Assembly: GCF_007827045.1 (NCBI RefSeq)
Contig: NZ_RPFW01000008.1
Location: forward strand, 186,001-250,000
Source: Trebonia kvetii
GTDB lineage: Bacteria; Actinomycetota; Actinomycetes; Streptosporangiales; Streptosporangiaceae
Length of the DNA: 64,000 nucleotides
Direction: 5' to 3'
In this document: positions 46,110 through 57,967 of the stretch, piece after piece
How positions within the stretch are numbered: the first letter of the stretch is position 1
How the letters are laid out: each line of letters opens with the position of its first letter
Position numbers and translations under genes: made by a program
The notes under the pieces: generated by a model
What the model saw: the letters and a program-made list of their open reading frames with translations, nothing else
What the model was told of the DNA's origin: nothing
Database searches by the model: none

Positions 46110-47933
46110 CTACCCGGCGGCACCGCCGAGTCCGATGTCCCGCGACAGCGTCACCGCGCACTCCAGCATCCCCGCGTGCACGAACGCCTGCGGCAGGTTC
46201 CCGCGCAGCTGCCGCTGGTGCACGTCGTACTCCTCGGTGTACAGCGCGGGCGGCCCCGCCGCCGACCGGTTCCGCTCGAACCAGTGCGCGGCGGCGACCG
46301 GGCTGCCGTAGGCGTGCTCGACGAGCGCCATCCAGAACCCGCACAGCAGGAAGGCGCCCTCCGCCTTGTGCAGCGGCCGGTCGTCGTGCCGGAAGCGGTA
46401 CACGAACCCGTCGGCGCTGAGCTCGTCGCGCACCGCGCCGATCGTCGCCTTGACGCGCGGGTCGGCCAGGTCGAACCCGCCGCGGATCACCGAAAGCAGC
46501 AGCGCCGCGTCGGGCCGCTCGTCGTCCGGCGCCCGTTGCCAGCGCCCGCCCGGGTGCACGCAGTCGGCGAGGCTGGCGGTGATCGCGTCGGCGAGCGAGC
46601 TCCATCCGGCCGCCTCCCGGTGCCCGTGCCCGCCGGGCGACCCGGCGGCCGCCGCCGCCGCGATCGCGCGCAGCCCGGACACGCAGGCCATCCGCGAGTG
46701 CGCCCAGCGCTGGCTGTCCAGTTCCCAGATGCCGGCGTCCGGCTCCTGCCAGCGCTTTTCTATCGCGTCGGCGGCAACGCTGACCGCACGCCAGTCGTCC
46801 TCCGCCAGCATGCCATGCCCGGCGGCGGCGGCGAGCAGGGACAGCGTCTCACCGAACGCGTCGAGCTGGAACTGCTTGCGCACCCAGTTGCCGGACCGCG
46901 GCTGCCCGCCGGGGAAGCCGCGCAGCCGCAGCGCCCGCTCGCCGCCGATCGGCTCGCCTGCCACCGTGTACGCGGGCATGAGCCCTGGCCCGTCGACGAG
47001 CAGCCGCTCGGTGATGAACCGGACCGAGTCGGCCAGCATCGGGTGCGGCCCGTGGGCGGCCATGGCGAGCCCCGCGTAGCACTGGTCCCTGATCCACGCG
47101 TAGCGGTAGTCGTAGTTGCGCCCGGCCTCGAGCCGCTCGGGCAGCGACGTGGTGGCGGCGGCGACGGTGGCGCCGCTCGCCGAGGTCAGCCCGCGCAGCA
47201 CCGCGTAGGCGTGCCGCGCGTCAGCCACGGCGATCAGGTCGTCGCAGGCGGGGACCGCCTGCGACCAGTCCTGCTCCGTCGCCGCCCAGTAGGCCTCCGC
47301 GCCGGTGCCGCCCGCCGCCAGTTCCCTGTCCGATATCTCCAGAACGAGATCGTGGTGCCCGCCCGCGGCGAGTTCCACCCGCATGGCCAGCCCGCCATCG
47401 ACGTGTCGCGCCCGCCCGGCCCCGGTCCAGCGGAACCACAGCGGGCCGCTCCGCCCCGTCCATACGTCCGCGTGTTCGGCGTCACTGTGCCGCGCCAGAT
47501 CCGTCATCGGCGAGTGCCCGTAGCCGGCCCGCAGGTCGAGCCGCACGTAGGCCCGGACGTCGCCGTCGAGCGCCTCGATCCTGCGCAGCAGCACCACGCG
47601 GTGCGGGTCGGCGGGCATGGCCAGCGCCTCACGGCACTCCATCCGCCAGTCCCCGACCCAGCGGCTGCGCCAGATCAGCGTGCCGCTCTCGTAATAACCG
47701 CCCCACACGTGCCACCGGTCGGCGGGCGTGACGCGGTAGCAGCCGCCGCCGCCGAGCAGACCGGACAGCACGGCCGGGCTGTCCCAGCGCGGCGCGCACA
47801 GCCAGGCGACGCTGCCGTCGGGCCCGATGAGCGCGCCACGCTCGCCGTCCGCGACGAGCGCGTACTCGCGCAGCACCCGCGGCGCGGGCACCGCATCCGC
47901 AATGTCCTGGTTCGCCCTGCGCGCAGTAGCCAT
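46110..47933 (-). CDS. Glycoside hydrolase family 15 protein
   Basis: 607-aa cytoplasmic GH15 enzyme (glucoamylase/trehalase/isomaltase clan). An N-terminal beta-sandwich (about 20-215, with GLIGPDGSVAWLCAPRWDSPAVL-like opening) is followed by an (alpha/alpha)6 barrel. The signature DYRYAWIRDQCYAG and the catalytic Glu positions in PDAGIWELD (acid) and YTEEYDVHQRQLRGNLPQAF (base region) are present. No signal peptide. Start ATG 47933 with GGAAGTAGGA upstream; a longer open frame to 48488 is shadow from the SDR on the other strand. Trehalase or glucan hydrolase activity is likely; the specific substrate cannot be fixed. Confidence 0.9.
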   Translation of the reverse strand: MATARRANQDIADAVPAPRVLREYALVADGERGALIGPDGSVAWLCAPRWDSPAVLSGLLGGGGCYRVTPADRWHVWGGYYESGTLIWRSRWVGDWRMECREALAMPADPHRVVLLRRIEALDGDVRAYVRLDLRAGYGHSPMTDLARHSDAEHADVWTGRSGPLWFRWTGAGRARHVDGGLAMRVELAAGGHHDLVLEISDRELAAGGTGAEAYWAATEQDWSQAVPACDDLIAVADARHAYAVLRGLTSASGATVAAATTSLPERLEAGRNYDYRYAWIRDQCYAGLAMAAHGPHPMLADSVRFITERLLVDGPGLMPAYTVAGEPIGGERALRLRGFPGGQPRSGNWVRKQFQLDAFGETLSLLAAAAGHGMLAEDDWRAVSVAADAIEKRWQEPDAGIWELDSQRWAHSRMACVSGLRAIAAAAAAGSPGGHGHREAAGWSSLADAITASLADCVHPGGRWQRAPDDERPDAALLLSVIRGGFDLADPRVKATIGAVRDELSADGFVYRFRHDDRPLHKAEGAFLLCGFWMALVEHAYGSPVAAAHWFERNRSAAGPPALYTEEYDVHQRQLRGNLPQAFVHAGMLECAVTLSRDIGLGGAAG

Positions 47934-48042
47934 GACATTCCTACTTCCTCGGTCACATGCTTCTATGCGCGGCGTTTGGCGAGCCCGATGCCTGGAAGTA
48001 GGAGTGGATTCCAGGCAAGACGGCAACCAGAGGAAGGCAGGC

Positions 48043-49179
48043 GTGCTCATGACCGAGCCAACGAGCCAGCCGATGCCCGACGTCCCCCCGGCAGAGGTCG
48101 TACCGGTACCCGCGCCGGCGCCAGGGCCGCTCAAGGAGCCGGCAACCACCCGGCCGGCCGCGCCGCGCACCATCGTGGTCACCGGGGCGAGCGCCGGCAT
48201 CGGCCGGGCCACCGCGGAGCGGTTCGGCCGCCGCGGCGACCGGGTCGCGCTGATCGCACGGGGCGAGGACGGCCTGCGCGGCGCGGCAGAAGCGGTAGAA
48301 CGGGCGGGCGGCACCGCCCTGGTGCTGCCGTGCGACGTGGCCGACTTCGACGCGGTGGACCAGGCGGCCGATCGCGCGGAAGCCGAGCTCGGCCCGATCG
48401 ACGTGTGGGTGAACGTGGCCTTCACCTCGGTGTTCGCCCCGTTCACCAAGATCACCCCGGCGGAGTTCAAGCGGGTCACCGAGGTCACCTACCTCGGCTA
48501 CGTATACGGCACGATGGCGGCACTGCAGCGGATGACGCCCCGCGACCGCGGCACGATCGTCCAGGTCGGCTCGGCGCTCGGCTACCGCGCGATCCCGCTC
48601 CAGTCCGCCTACTGCGGCGCCAAGCACGCCGTCAACGGGTTCACCGAGTCGGTCCGCTGCGAGCTGCTGCACGACCACAGCAACGTCAAGATCACCATCG
48701 TGCAGATGCCGGCCGTGAACACGCCGCAGTTCTCCTGGGTCCGGTCCCGGCTGCCCAGGCAGCCGCAGCCGGTCCCGCCGATCTACGAGCCGGAGGTCGC
48801 TGCCGAAGGCGTCGTCTTCGCCGCCGAGCACCCCGACCGCAAGGAGTACTGGGTGGGCGGGTCAACCGCGGCGACGATCTTCGCCCAGAAGTTCGCCGCG
48901 CCGCTGCTCGACCGCTACCTCGGCAAGACCGGGTACGACTCACAGCAGACGGACCAGCGCGAACCCGCGAGTCGTGCGGACAACCTGTGGCAGCCGCTGG
49001 ACCAGGCGCCGGGCAGTGATCACGGCGCGAACGGCGAGTTCGACGAGAAGTCCCGCTCGCACAGCGGGCACACCGCGCTGTCTGAGGCAACGGAAACGGC
49101 AGGGGCGGTTGTCACCCGCGCCTTCGGGTCGCTGATCACCACCGCTCGAAGCGGCACGGCTCGCCGGCGACAGCGGTGA
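48043..49179 (+). CDS. SDR family oxidoreductase with C-terminal extension
   Basis: 378 aa from GTG 48043 (GGAAGG 5 nt upstream; ATG 48049 is an alternative). A Pro-rich N-terminal extension of about 40 aa precedes a classical SDR domain. It has VTGASAGIGRATAERFG, the Ser in VGSALGYR, and YCGAKHAV giving Tyr and Lys. The usual NNAG is replaced by NVAF. The C-terminal 70 residues (from about 305) are a polar tail ending in an Arg-rich segment, as in a family of actinobacterial SDRs of unknown substrate. It is divergent from GH15. Its stop overlaps the enolase-superfamily gene by 4 nt (GTGA), so the two are co-translated and may act in one pathway. Confidence 0.88.
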   Translation: MLMTEPTSQPMPDVPPAEVVPVPAPAPGPLKEPATTRPAAPRTIVVTGASAGIGRATAERFGRRGDRVALIARGEDGLRGAAEAVERAGGTALVLPCDVADFDAVDQAADRAEAELGPIDVWVNVAFTSVFAPFTKITPAEFKRVTEVTYLGYVYGTMAALQRMTPRDRGTIVQVGSALGYRAIPLQSAYCGAKHAVNGFTESVRCELLHDHSNVKITIVQMPAVNTPQFSWVRSRLPRQPQPVPPIYEPEVAAEGVVFAAEHPDRKEYWVGGSTAATIFAQKFAAPLLDRYLGKTGYDSQQTDQREPASRADNLWQPLDQAPGSDHGANGEFDEKSRSHSGHTALSEATETAGAVVTRAFGSLITTARSGTARRRQR

Positions 49180-50312
49180 TACCCGCGCAGTCGGCGCCGC
49201 TTGCCGACCTCGACTTCCCCACGGTGGAGGAGGTCGCCGCGGCGGTCTACGAGATCAACACCGACCGACCGGAGGCGGACGGGACGCTGGCCTGGTCCAA
49301 GACCACCCTGATCACCGCGCGGGTCACCGCCGGCGGGGCGGCCGGGCTTGGCTACACCTACGCCTCGGGGGCGTGCAAGCCGCTCATCGAGGGCGAACTG
49401 GCCGGCGCGGTCGCCGGCCAGTCCGTCCTCGACACCGGCGCGGCCTGGCAGGCGATGGTCAGGGCGGTCCGCAACCTGGGCCGCCCGGGCCTCGTCTCCT
49501 GCGCGATCTCCGCGGTGGACACCGCGCTGTGGGATCTCAAGGCGAGACTGCTCGACCTGCCGCTCAGCGGCCTGCTCGGCCAGGTGCGCAAGGCGGTTCC
49601 CGTCTACGGCAGCGGCGGCTTCACCACCTACGACGAGCCCGTGGCGCGGGCTCAGCTTGAACGCTGGACAAGCGACATGAAGATCCCCCGCGTCAAGATC
49701 AAGATCGGCGAGTCCTGGGGCACCGCGGAGCGCCGCGACCTGGCAAGGATCGCCTTCGCCAGGTCGGTGATCGGCCCGGACGCCGAGCTGTACGTCGACG
49801 CCAACGGCGGCTATACCCGCAAGCAGGCCATCAGGATGGCCCGCGCCATGGCCGAGCACGGCGTGACCTGGTTCGAGGAGCCGGTCACCTCGGACGACCT
49901 GGACGGCCTGCGCGAGGTCCGCGACCAGGTCGACCCGGACGTGACGGCGGGGGAGTACGGCTACGATCTGCCCTACTTCTCCCGCATGGTGGACGCCAAC
50001 GCGGTCGACTGCCTCCAGGTCGACGTCACCCGCTGCGGCGGCATCACCGAATGGCTCCGGGCCGCCGCCGTCGCCGCCGCCAAGGGCCTCGAGGTATCCG
50101 GTCACTGCGCGCCGAACCTGCATGCCCACGTCGCCGCCGCCACCCCGAACCTCCGCCACCTGGAGTACTTCCACGACCACGTCCGCATCGAGACCATGCT
50201 CTTCGACGGCGCCCTCGACCCCGCCGGCGGTGCCCTCCACCCCGACCCCACCCGCCCCGGCCACGGCCTGACCCTCAAGGACACAACGGCCGCCCGCTTC
50301 CGCACCGCCTGA
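49176..50312 (+). CDS. Enolase-superfamily dehydratase/racemase (MR/MLE type)
   Basis: 378-aa mandelate-racemase/muconate-lactonizing-type enzyme. The Mg2+ ligands are D208 (YVDANGGY), E234 (FEEP) and E260 (AGEYG). The general bases are K174/K176 (VKIKIG) and H310 (SGHCAPN). It therefore abstracts a proton alpha to a carboxylate; sugar-acid dehydration or racemisation is most likely. The GTG start overlaps the upstream SDR stop. An SDR next to an acid-sugar dehydratase would fit an oxidative sugar-acid pathway, but the substrate is not known. Confidence 0.92.
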   Translation: MIPAQSAPLADLDFPTVEEVAAAVYEINTDRPEADGTLAWSKTTLITARVTAGGAAGLGYTYASGACKPLIEGELAGAVAGQSVLDTGAAWQAMVRAVRNLGRPGLVSCAISAVDTALWDLKARLLDLPLSGLLGQVRKAVPVYGSGGFTTYDEPVARAQLERWTSDMKIPRVKIKIGESWGTAERRDLARIAFARSVIGPDAELYVDANGGYTRKQAIRMARAMAEHGVTWFEEPVTSDDLDGLREVRDQVDPDVTAGEYGYDLPYFSRMVDANAVDCLQVDVTRCGGITEWLRAAAVAAAKGLEVSGHCAPNLHAHVAAATPNLRHLEYFHDHVRIETMLFDGALDPAGGALHPDPTRPGHGLTLKDTTAARFRTA

Positions 50313-50316
50313 CCCG

Positions 50317-50856
50317 TCAGTCGTCCGCCAGGACGTCTGTCACCGGTTGCGGCTCGCCCAGGCTGGTCGCCGTGGCGCCCCTGCGGACGTACTCACGGCC
50401 GGGCGGCCACTGGGCCACGTACTGATCCCCGCTCGCGTCGTCGTAGCGCAGATAGCTGACGTGATCGATGTCGATCGCGAACAGGTGGAAGTGGCTAGGT
50501 TCTGGCTTCCAGCCCAGCTTCCGCGCGACCGACTCCGCGTAACGCCGCTGGACACCTTCGTCCTGCTCGTTCAGGGCGTGACCGCGCACCTTGAACTCTC
50601 CGTCTCCGCCGTCGCGACTGATGACCACGCCATGCACCAGGACACGCGGATCCCTGAGAAGGTCCATCGCCTTCTGCGAGCGCCACAGCATCGACAGCCA
50701 CAGGGCGCCGTCCATGATGAACGGCTCGACCGGGCTGAGCCGCGGGGTACCGTCGCGCCGGATGGTGGCGACCAGGACGACACCGGGGCCAAGCAGGCGC
50801 TGTCTGCCAACCTCCGCCAGCCGCGGCTGGCGGCGTTCGAATTCGGACCACTTCAT
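50317..50856 (-). CDS. Pyridoxamine 5'-phosphate oxidase-family protein
   Basis: 179-aa split-barrel flavin-binding-type protein. It has GVVLVATIRRDGTPRLSPVEPFIMDGALWLSM (core strands), RVLVHGVV, GEFKVRGHA and a C-terminal YLRYDDASGDQYVAQWPPG. Proteins of this class bind FMN, F420 or haem and act in redox or cofactor handling; true PNPOx activity is doubtful. It ends 4 nt from the convergent enolase-type gene. A SigB-like promoter (GTTG-N15-GGGTAG) lies 11-34 nt before the ATG. Confidence 0.88.
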   Translation of the reverse strand: MKWSEFERRQPRLAEVGRQRLLGPGVVLVATIRRDGTPRLSPVEPFIMDGALWLSMLWRSQKAMDLLRDPRVLVHGVVISRDGGDGEFKVRGHALNEQDEGVQRRYAESVARKLGWKPEPSHFHLFAIDIDHVSYLRYDDASGDQYVAQWPPGREYVRRGATATSLGEPQPVTDVLADD

Positions 50857-50866
50857 GACTCCCCGC

Positions 50867-50890
50867 TACCCAGAGTCCGCCTCAAGCAAC
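50867..50890 (-). promoter_or_regulatory. SigB-like promoter for the PPOX-family gene
   Basis: Reading leftward: GTTG (50887-50890), 15-nt spacer, GGGTA (50867-50871, GGGTAG). One mismatch in the -35. Confidence 0.5.
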
Positions 50891-50946
50891 GCGGCGCCGC
50901 CCCGCGCCGTAGGCCGGCCGGTCGGGCGGCGTAGGCCAGCCGCGGC

Positions 50947-52617
50947 TCAGGCCGGAACCTGCACGTCGAGCCATGTCCCGATGCTGCGCGCAAGGGTCGG
51001 CATCGGCAGCGACCCGTGATCAAGCACCGCCGCGTGGAACTCCGCGAGCGAGAACGCGGAACCGAGCCGCCGCTGCGCCTCGCCGCGCAGCCGCTCGATC
51101 TCCAGCTTCCCCGTCAGGTAGGCGAGCGCCTGTCCCGGCATCACGATGTAGCGGTCGATCTCCGCCGCCATGAACTCGTCCGGCATCGGGACATGATCGA
51201 CCGCGTACTCCACGGCCTTCTCCCGGCTCCAGCCGAACGCGTGCAGCCCGGTGTCCACCACCAGCCGGACCGCCCGCATCAGCGCCGCGCTGACCGCGCC
51301 GAGCCGGCCGCGGTCGTCGGCGAACAGCCCGGTCTCCTCGGCGAGCTGTTCCGCGTACAGGCCCCAGCCCTCGGAGAACACGGAAAGGCTGCGCTGCCGC
51401 TGCAGCGCGGGAAGATCGGACAGCAGCTGGAGCCGCGATAGCTGCAGGTGATGGCCGGGCACCGCCTCGTGGAAGGCGACGACGTCGATGTCCCACCCGG
51501 TGCCCGCCGTGGGCAGCATGGTGTTGAACCAGAACGTGCCCGGACGGCCCCCGTCCAGCCGCGGCGGCGTGTAGTGCGGCGCCGCCCCGCCCAGGGCGAC
51601 GACCGACGGCATCGGGGTGACCTCGCACGGCGGCGGCAGGGGAGCGGGGAAGAAGCCGGGCGCCTGCTCCTCGGCGCGCCGCACGGCGGCGAGCGCCCGG
51701 GCCACCGCCTCCTCGGGTGCCAGCTTCCCCGCGGATGACCTGATTGCGGCGAACACCTCGTCGCGCCCGGACAGGCCGAGCCCGGCGCCCAGCCGCACGG
51801 CCCGTTCCTCGAGCGCCGCGACGTGGTCGAGCCCGGTCTGGTGCAGTTCCCGCGCGGTCAGCGGCAGCGTGGTGAACAGCTGGATCGACCGAGCGTAGTC
51901 ACCATCACCGCCGGGCAGCCAGTGCAGCCCGGGATGGTCGGACGGCCGGGCGGCGGGCAGCAGTTCCCTGACGGTCTCCACCCAGCGGGACAGCGCGGGG
52001 TGCAGCACGTCGGTCACCAGGGCCCGGCGCTCCCGCTCCCACGCCTCGGTGCCTGACCAGCCCTCCGGCGGCCGCGGCGTCAGGACGGGGCTGTCGTCAG
52101 GGGCGGCGAGCACCGCCTCGGCCCGGACGATGGCCTGCTCGGCGAGCGCGGCCACCGGCAGCCTGCCGCGCCGTGCGCCGGCCCGCAGCCGCTCGGTGAT
52201 CTGGTCGAGCCAGTCGCCGGTGCCGCGCAGCCGGGTGAGGTAGGCCTCCGCCGCCGCGTCGTCGACGAGCACCGTCCGTGCCATGACCGCGAGCAGCATG
52301 ATGGGACCCGAGTACTGCATGGCGGTGACGGTGTACTCGTCCGGCGCAAGGTCTACGGAGGCCACTTCGTGCGCCGCCGCCTCCTTGGTGCAGTCGAGGG
52401 TGACGCCGTCGGCCGGGTCAAGTTCCCCGGGGTCGATCGCCGAGGCTTCGGCGAGGAACCCGTTCACCTCGGCGCGCCACGCCTGGTGCCCGGCCTCGCT
52501 GTCGTCGGGCAGCAGGTCGTCGTAGCCGGGAATGCCGTAGCTCGTCGCGGCGAACGGGTTGGCGCGCAGCCATCGCTCGTGGAAACGGTCTGCCAGGTCA
52601 CGTGCTGCTGAGGTCAT
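50947..52617 (-). CDS. DUF885-family metallopeptidase
   Basis: 556-aa cytoplasmic protein of the DUF885 group, which is related to thermolysin-clan peptidases. The zinc-binding sequence is VVAFHEAVPGHHLQLSR (about residues 375-391), followed downstream by the Glu-rich EGWGLYAEQLAEE. The N-terminus is helical (LADRFHERWLRANPFAATSYG). Start ATG 52617 with GGAAGG upstream; the frame is open to 52662 without a ribosome site. No signal peptide. The substrate is unknown, probably small peptides. It lies downstream of the MEDS-HATPase gene on the same strand (about 50 nt gap). Confidence 0.88.
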   Translation of the reverse strand: MTSAARDLADRFHERWLRANPFAATSYGIPGYDDLLPDDSEAGHQAWRAEVNGFLAEASAIDPGELDPADGVTLDCTKEAAAHEVASVDLAPDEYTVTAMQYSGPIMLLAVMARTVLVDDAAAEAYLTRLRGTGDWLDQITERLRAGARRGRLPVAALAEQAIVRAEAVLAAPDDSPVLTPRPPEGWSGTEAWERERRALVTDVLHPALSRWVETVRELLPAARPSDHPGLHWLPGGDGDYARSIQLFTTLPLTARELHQTGLDHVAALEERAVRLGAGLGLSGRDEVFAAIRSSAGKLAPEEAVARALAAVRRAEEQAPGFFPAPLPPPCEVTPMPSVVALGGAAPHYTPPRLDGGRPGTFWFNTMLPTAGTGWDIDVVAFHEAVPGHHLQLSRLQLLSDLPALQRQRSLSVFSEGWGLYAEQLAEETGLFADDRGRLGAVSAALMRAVRLVVDTGLHAFGWSREKAVEYAVDHVPMPDEFMAAEIDRYIVMPGQALAYLTGKLEIERLRGEAQRRLGSAFSLAEFHAAVLDHGSLPMPTLARSIGTWLDVQVPA

Positions 52618-52668
52618 GGAGCCCTTCCCGGTCGCGGCCCGCGACCGGGCCAGGTCTGCCACCGCAGG

Positions 52669-53703
52669 CTAGCACGCGCCGAGTTCGGCCCAGACGACCT
52701 TCCCCGCCGGGGTCGGCTCCACGCCCCACCGGCTGGCCAGCCTGGCCACAACGCTGAGCCCGTGCCCGGTCGTCACGGGAAACGGGACCGGTTTAACGGA
52801 TTCGCCCGCCGCCGGCGCGACTGGTGCGAGTGTGACCGAGGCGCGCGCGAGCGGTGCGTTGTCCCTGACCGCGATCCTGATCCTGGTCGCCCACCGGGAA
52901 ACGATGACGGTGAACGCCGACCGACCGTGCAGCACCGCGTTGGCGGCGAGCTCGGTGACGGCGATCGCGACGCCGTCCGCGAGCACCTGATCCGTCACCG
53001 GGTCGAGCAGGCCCGCCACGTAGTGCCGCGCCGCGCGCACGGAGCCGAGTTCGCACGGGAAGCTGCGCGCGTCCGCGGCCGCCCCGTGCAGCCGGCGCAC
53101 GTCAGCCACCGCGTCAACATGCTCAGGAGCGTCGAGCACGCTGGCCGGGTACCCGCACTGCAGCGAGAAGGGGAACCGCGCGGCGAGCCCGTTCCACAGT
53201 TCTTCAAGCTCGATGGCGAGCGAGACCTGCCCGGCCTCCCACAGCAGCGCCACCATCTCGGCGTAGATGCGGATCCGCCGTCCGCCGCAAGCCAGTCCGT
53301 CCGCGCCAGCCGCAACAGCCGCGCCGTCCGCGCCGTCCGTGACTTCCTCACCCGGCAGGCCGCCCGCCGACCGGGCCCGGCCGAGCAGGCCGGACGCCGC
53401 CGCGGCGAACCGGCCGCCGTCAAGCCGGTCACCGTCGAGAAACGTCCCGAGCAGGCCCGCCGCGTCGACGAGCAGCAGCCGTCCGTCTCGCTCCGCCTCG
53501 TCAACCTTGATGCCGGCCGCGGCGAGCCCCGCGACGAACGCGTCCCTGTGCGGCTCTGTCGCCACCACCACGACGCCGTCGCCGGAGCTGATGCCCTCGG
53601 CCAGATAACGGCTGACGCTGCCGGCCAGTTCGCCGTCTGCCGGGTAGAACTGGACGACATGGGCCTCTTGCCCACCGGCGAGACGACCACTTCCATGCGA
53701 CAC
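52669..53703 (-). CDS. MEDS-domain sensor with HATPase anti-sigma-like domain
   Basis: 344-aa cytosolic sensor. The N-terminal MEDS (DcmR-type) domain is at about 12-200 (HVVQFYPADGELAGSVSRYLAEGISSGDGVVVVAT-type opening, IRIYAEMVALLWEAG). An HATPase_c_2 domain is at about 215-340 (VAIAVTELAANAVLHGRSAF, containing the Asn of the N-box, and GHGLSVVARLASRWG, the G2-like motif). MEDS-HATPase proteins are recognised in actinobacteria as sensor/anti-sigma-type regulators. GTG start at 53703. Upstream is GTTT with GGGTA 21 nt away, too far for a normal SigB-type site. Confidence 0.85.
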   Translation of the reverse strand: MSHGSGRLAGGQEAHVVQFYPADGELAGSVSRYLAEGISSGDGVVVVATEPHRDAFVAGLAAAGIKVDEAERDGRLLLVDAAGLLGTFLDGDRLDGGRFAAAASGLLGRARSAGGLPGEEVTDGADGAAVAAGADGLACGGRRIRIYAEMVALLWEAGQVSLAIELEELWNGLAARFPFSLQCGYPASVLDAPEHVDAVADVRRLHGAAADARSFPCELGSVRAARHYVAGLLDPVTDQVLADGVAIAVTELAANAVLHGRSAFTVIVSRWATRIRIAVRDNAPLARASVTLAPVAPAAGESVKPVPFPVTTGHGLSVVARLASRWGVEPTPAGKVVWAELGAC

Positions 53704-53845
53704 AGCCCTACCCCTCGCCCCGCAGCGGCGTCTTAAACACCATCTTCGGCGCGAATCCGCTCGCGGCGAGCTTCGTTGCTCGGGTCATGAGGTCCGTAGC
53801 ACAGTGACATGATGAAGAAACAACATGTGCGCGTCAGCATCCATC

Positions 53846-53863
53846 GCCCGCCTCATGGCGGGC
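53846..53863 (+). terminator. Short hairpin in the leader of the seven-unit kinase
   Basis: 7-bp stem (53846-53852 with 53857-53863), TCAT loop, followed by TTTC, 53 nt before the kinase ATG. It could be an attenuator. Confidence 0.4.
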
Positions 53864-53915
53864 TTTCGTGACTGTGGCTGTCGGAAGCGCGTAAGCGATA
53901 ACGAGGTGATGGCCC

Positions 53916-57899
<3,984 letters not shown>

Positions 57900-57967
57900 A
57901 GTCCAAAGCCCAAAACCAGAAACCCGGCACCGAACGGTTGCGTGGTTCCCCGCCCACCACACGAGTC

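Noticed and set aside
53709-53738. GTTT and GGGTA (minus strand) before the MEDS-HATPase gene
   Set aside because: Spacer is 21 nt. Not counted in the regulon.
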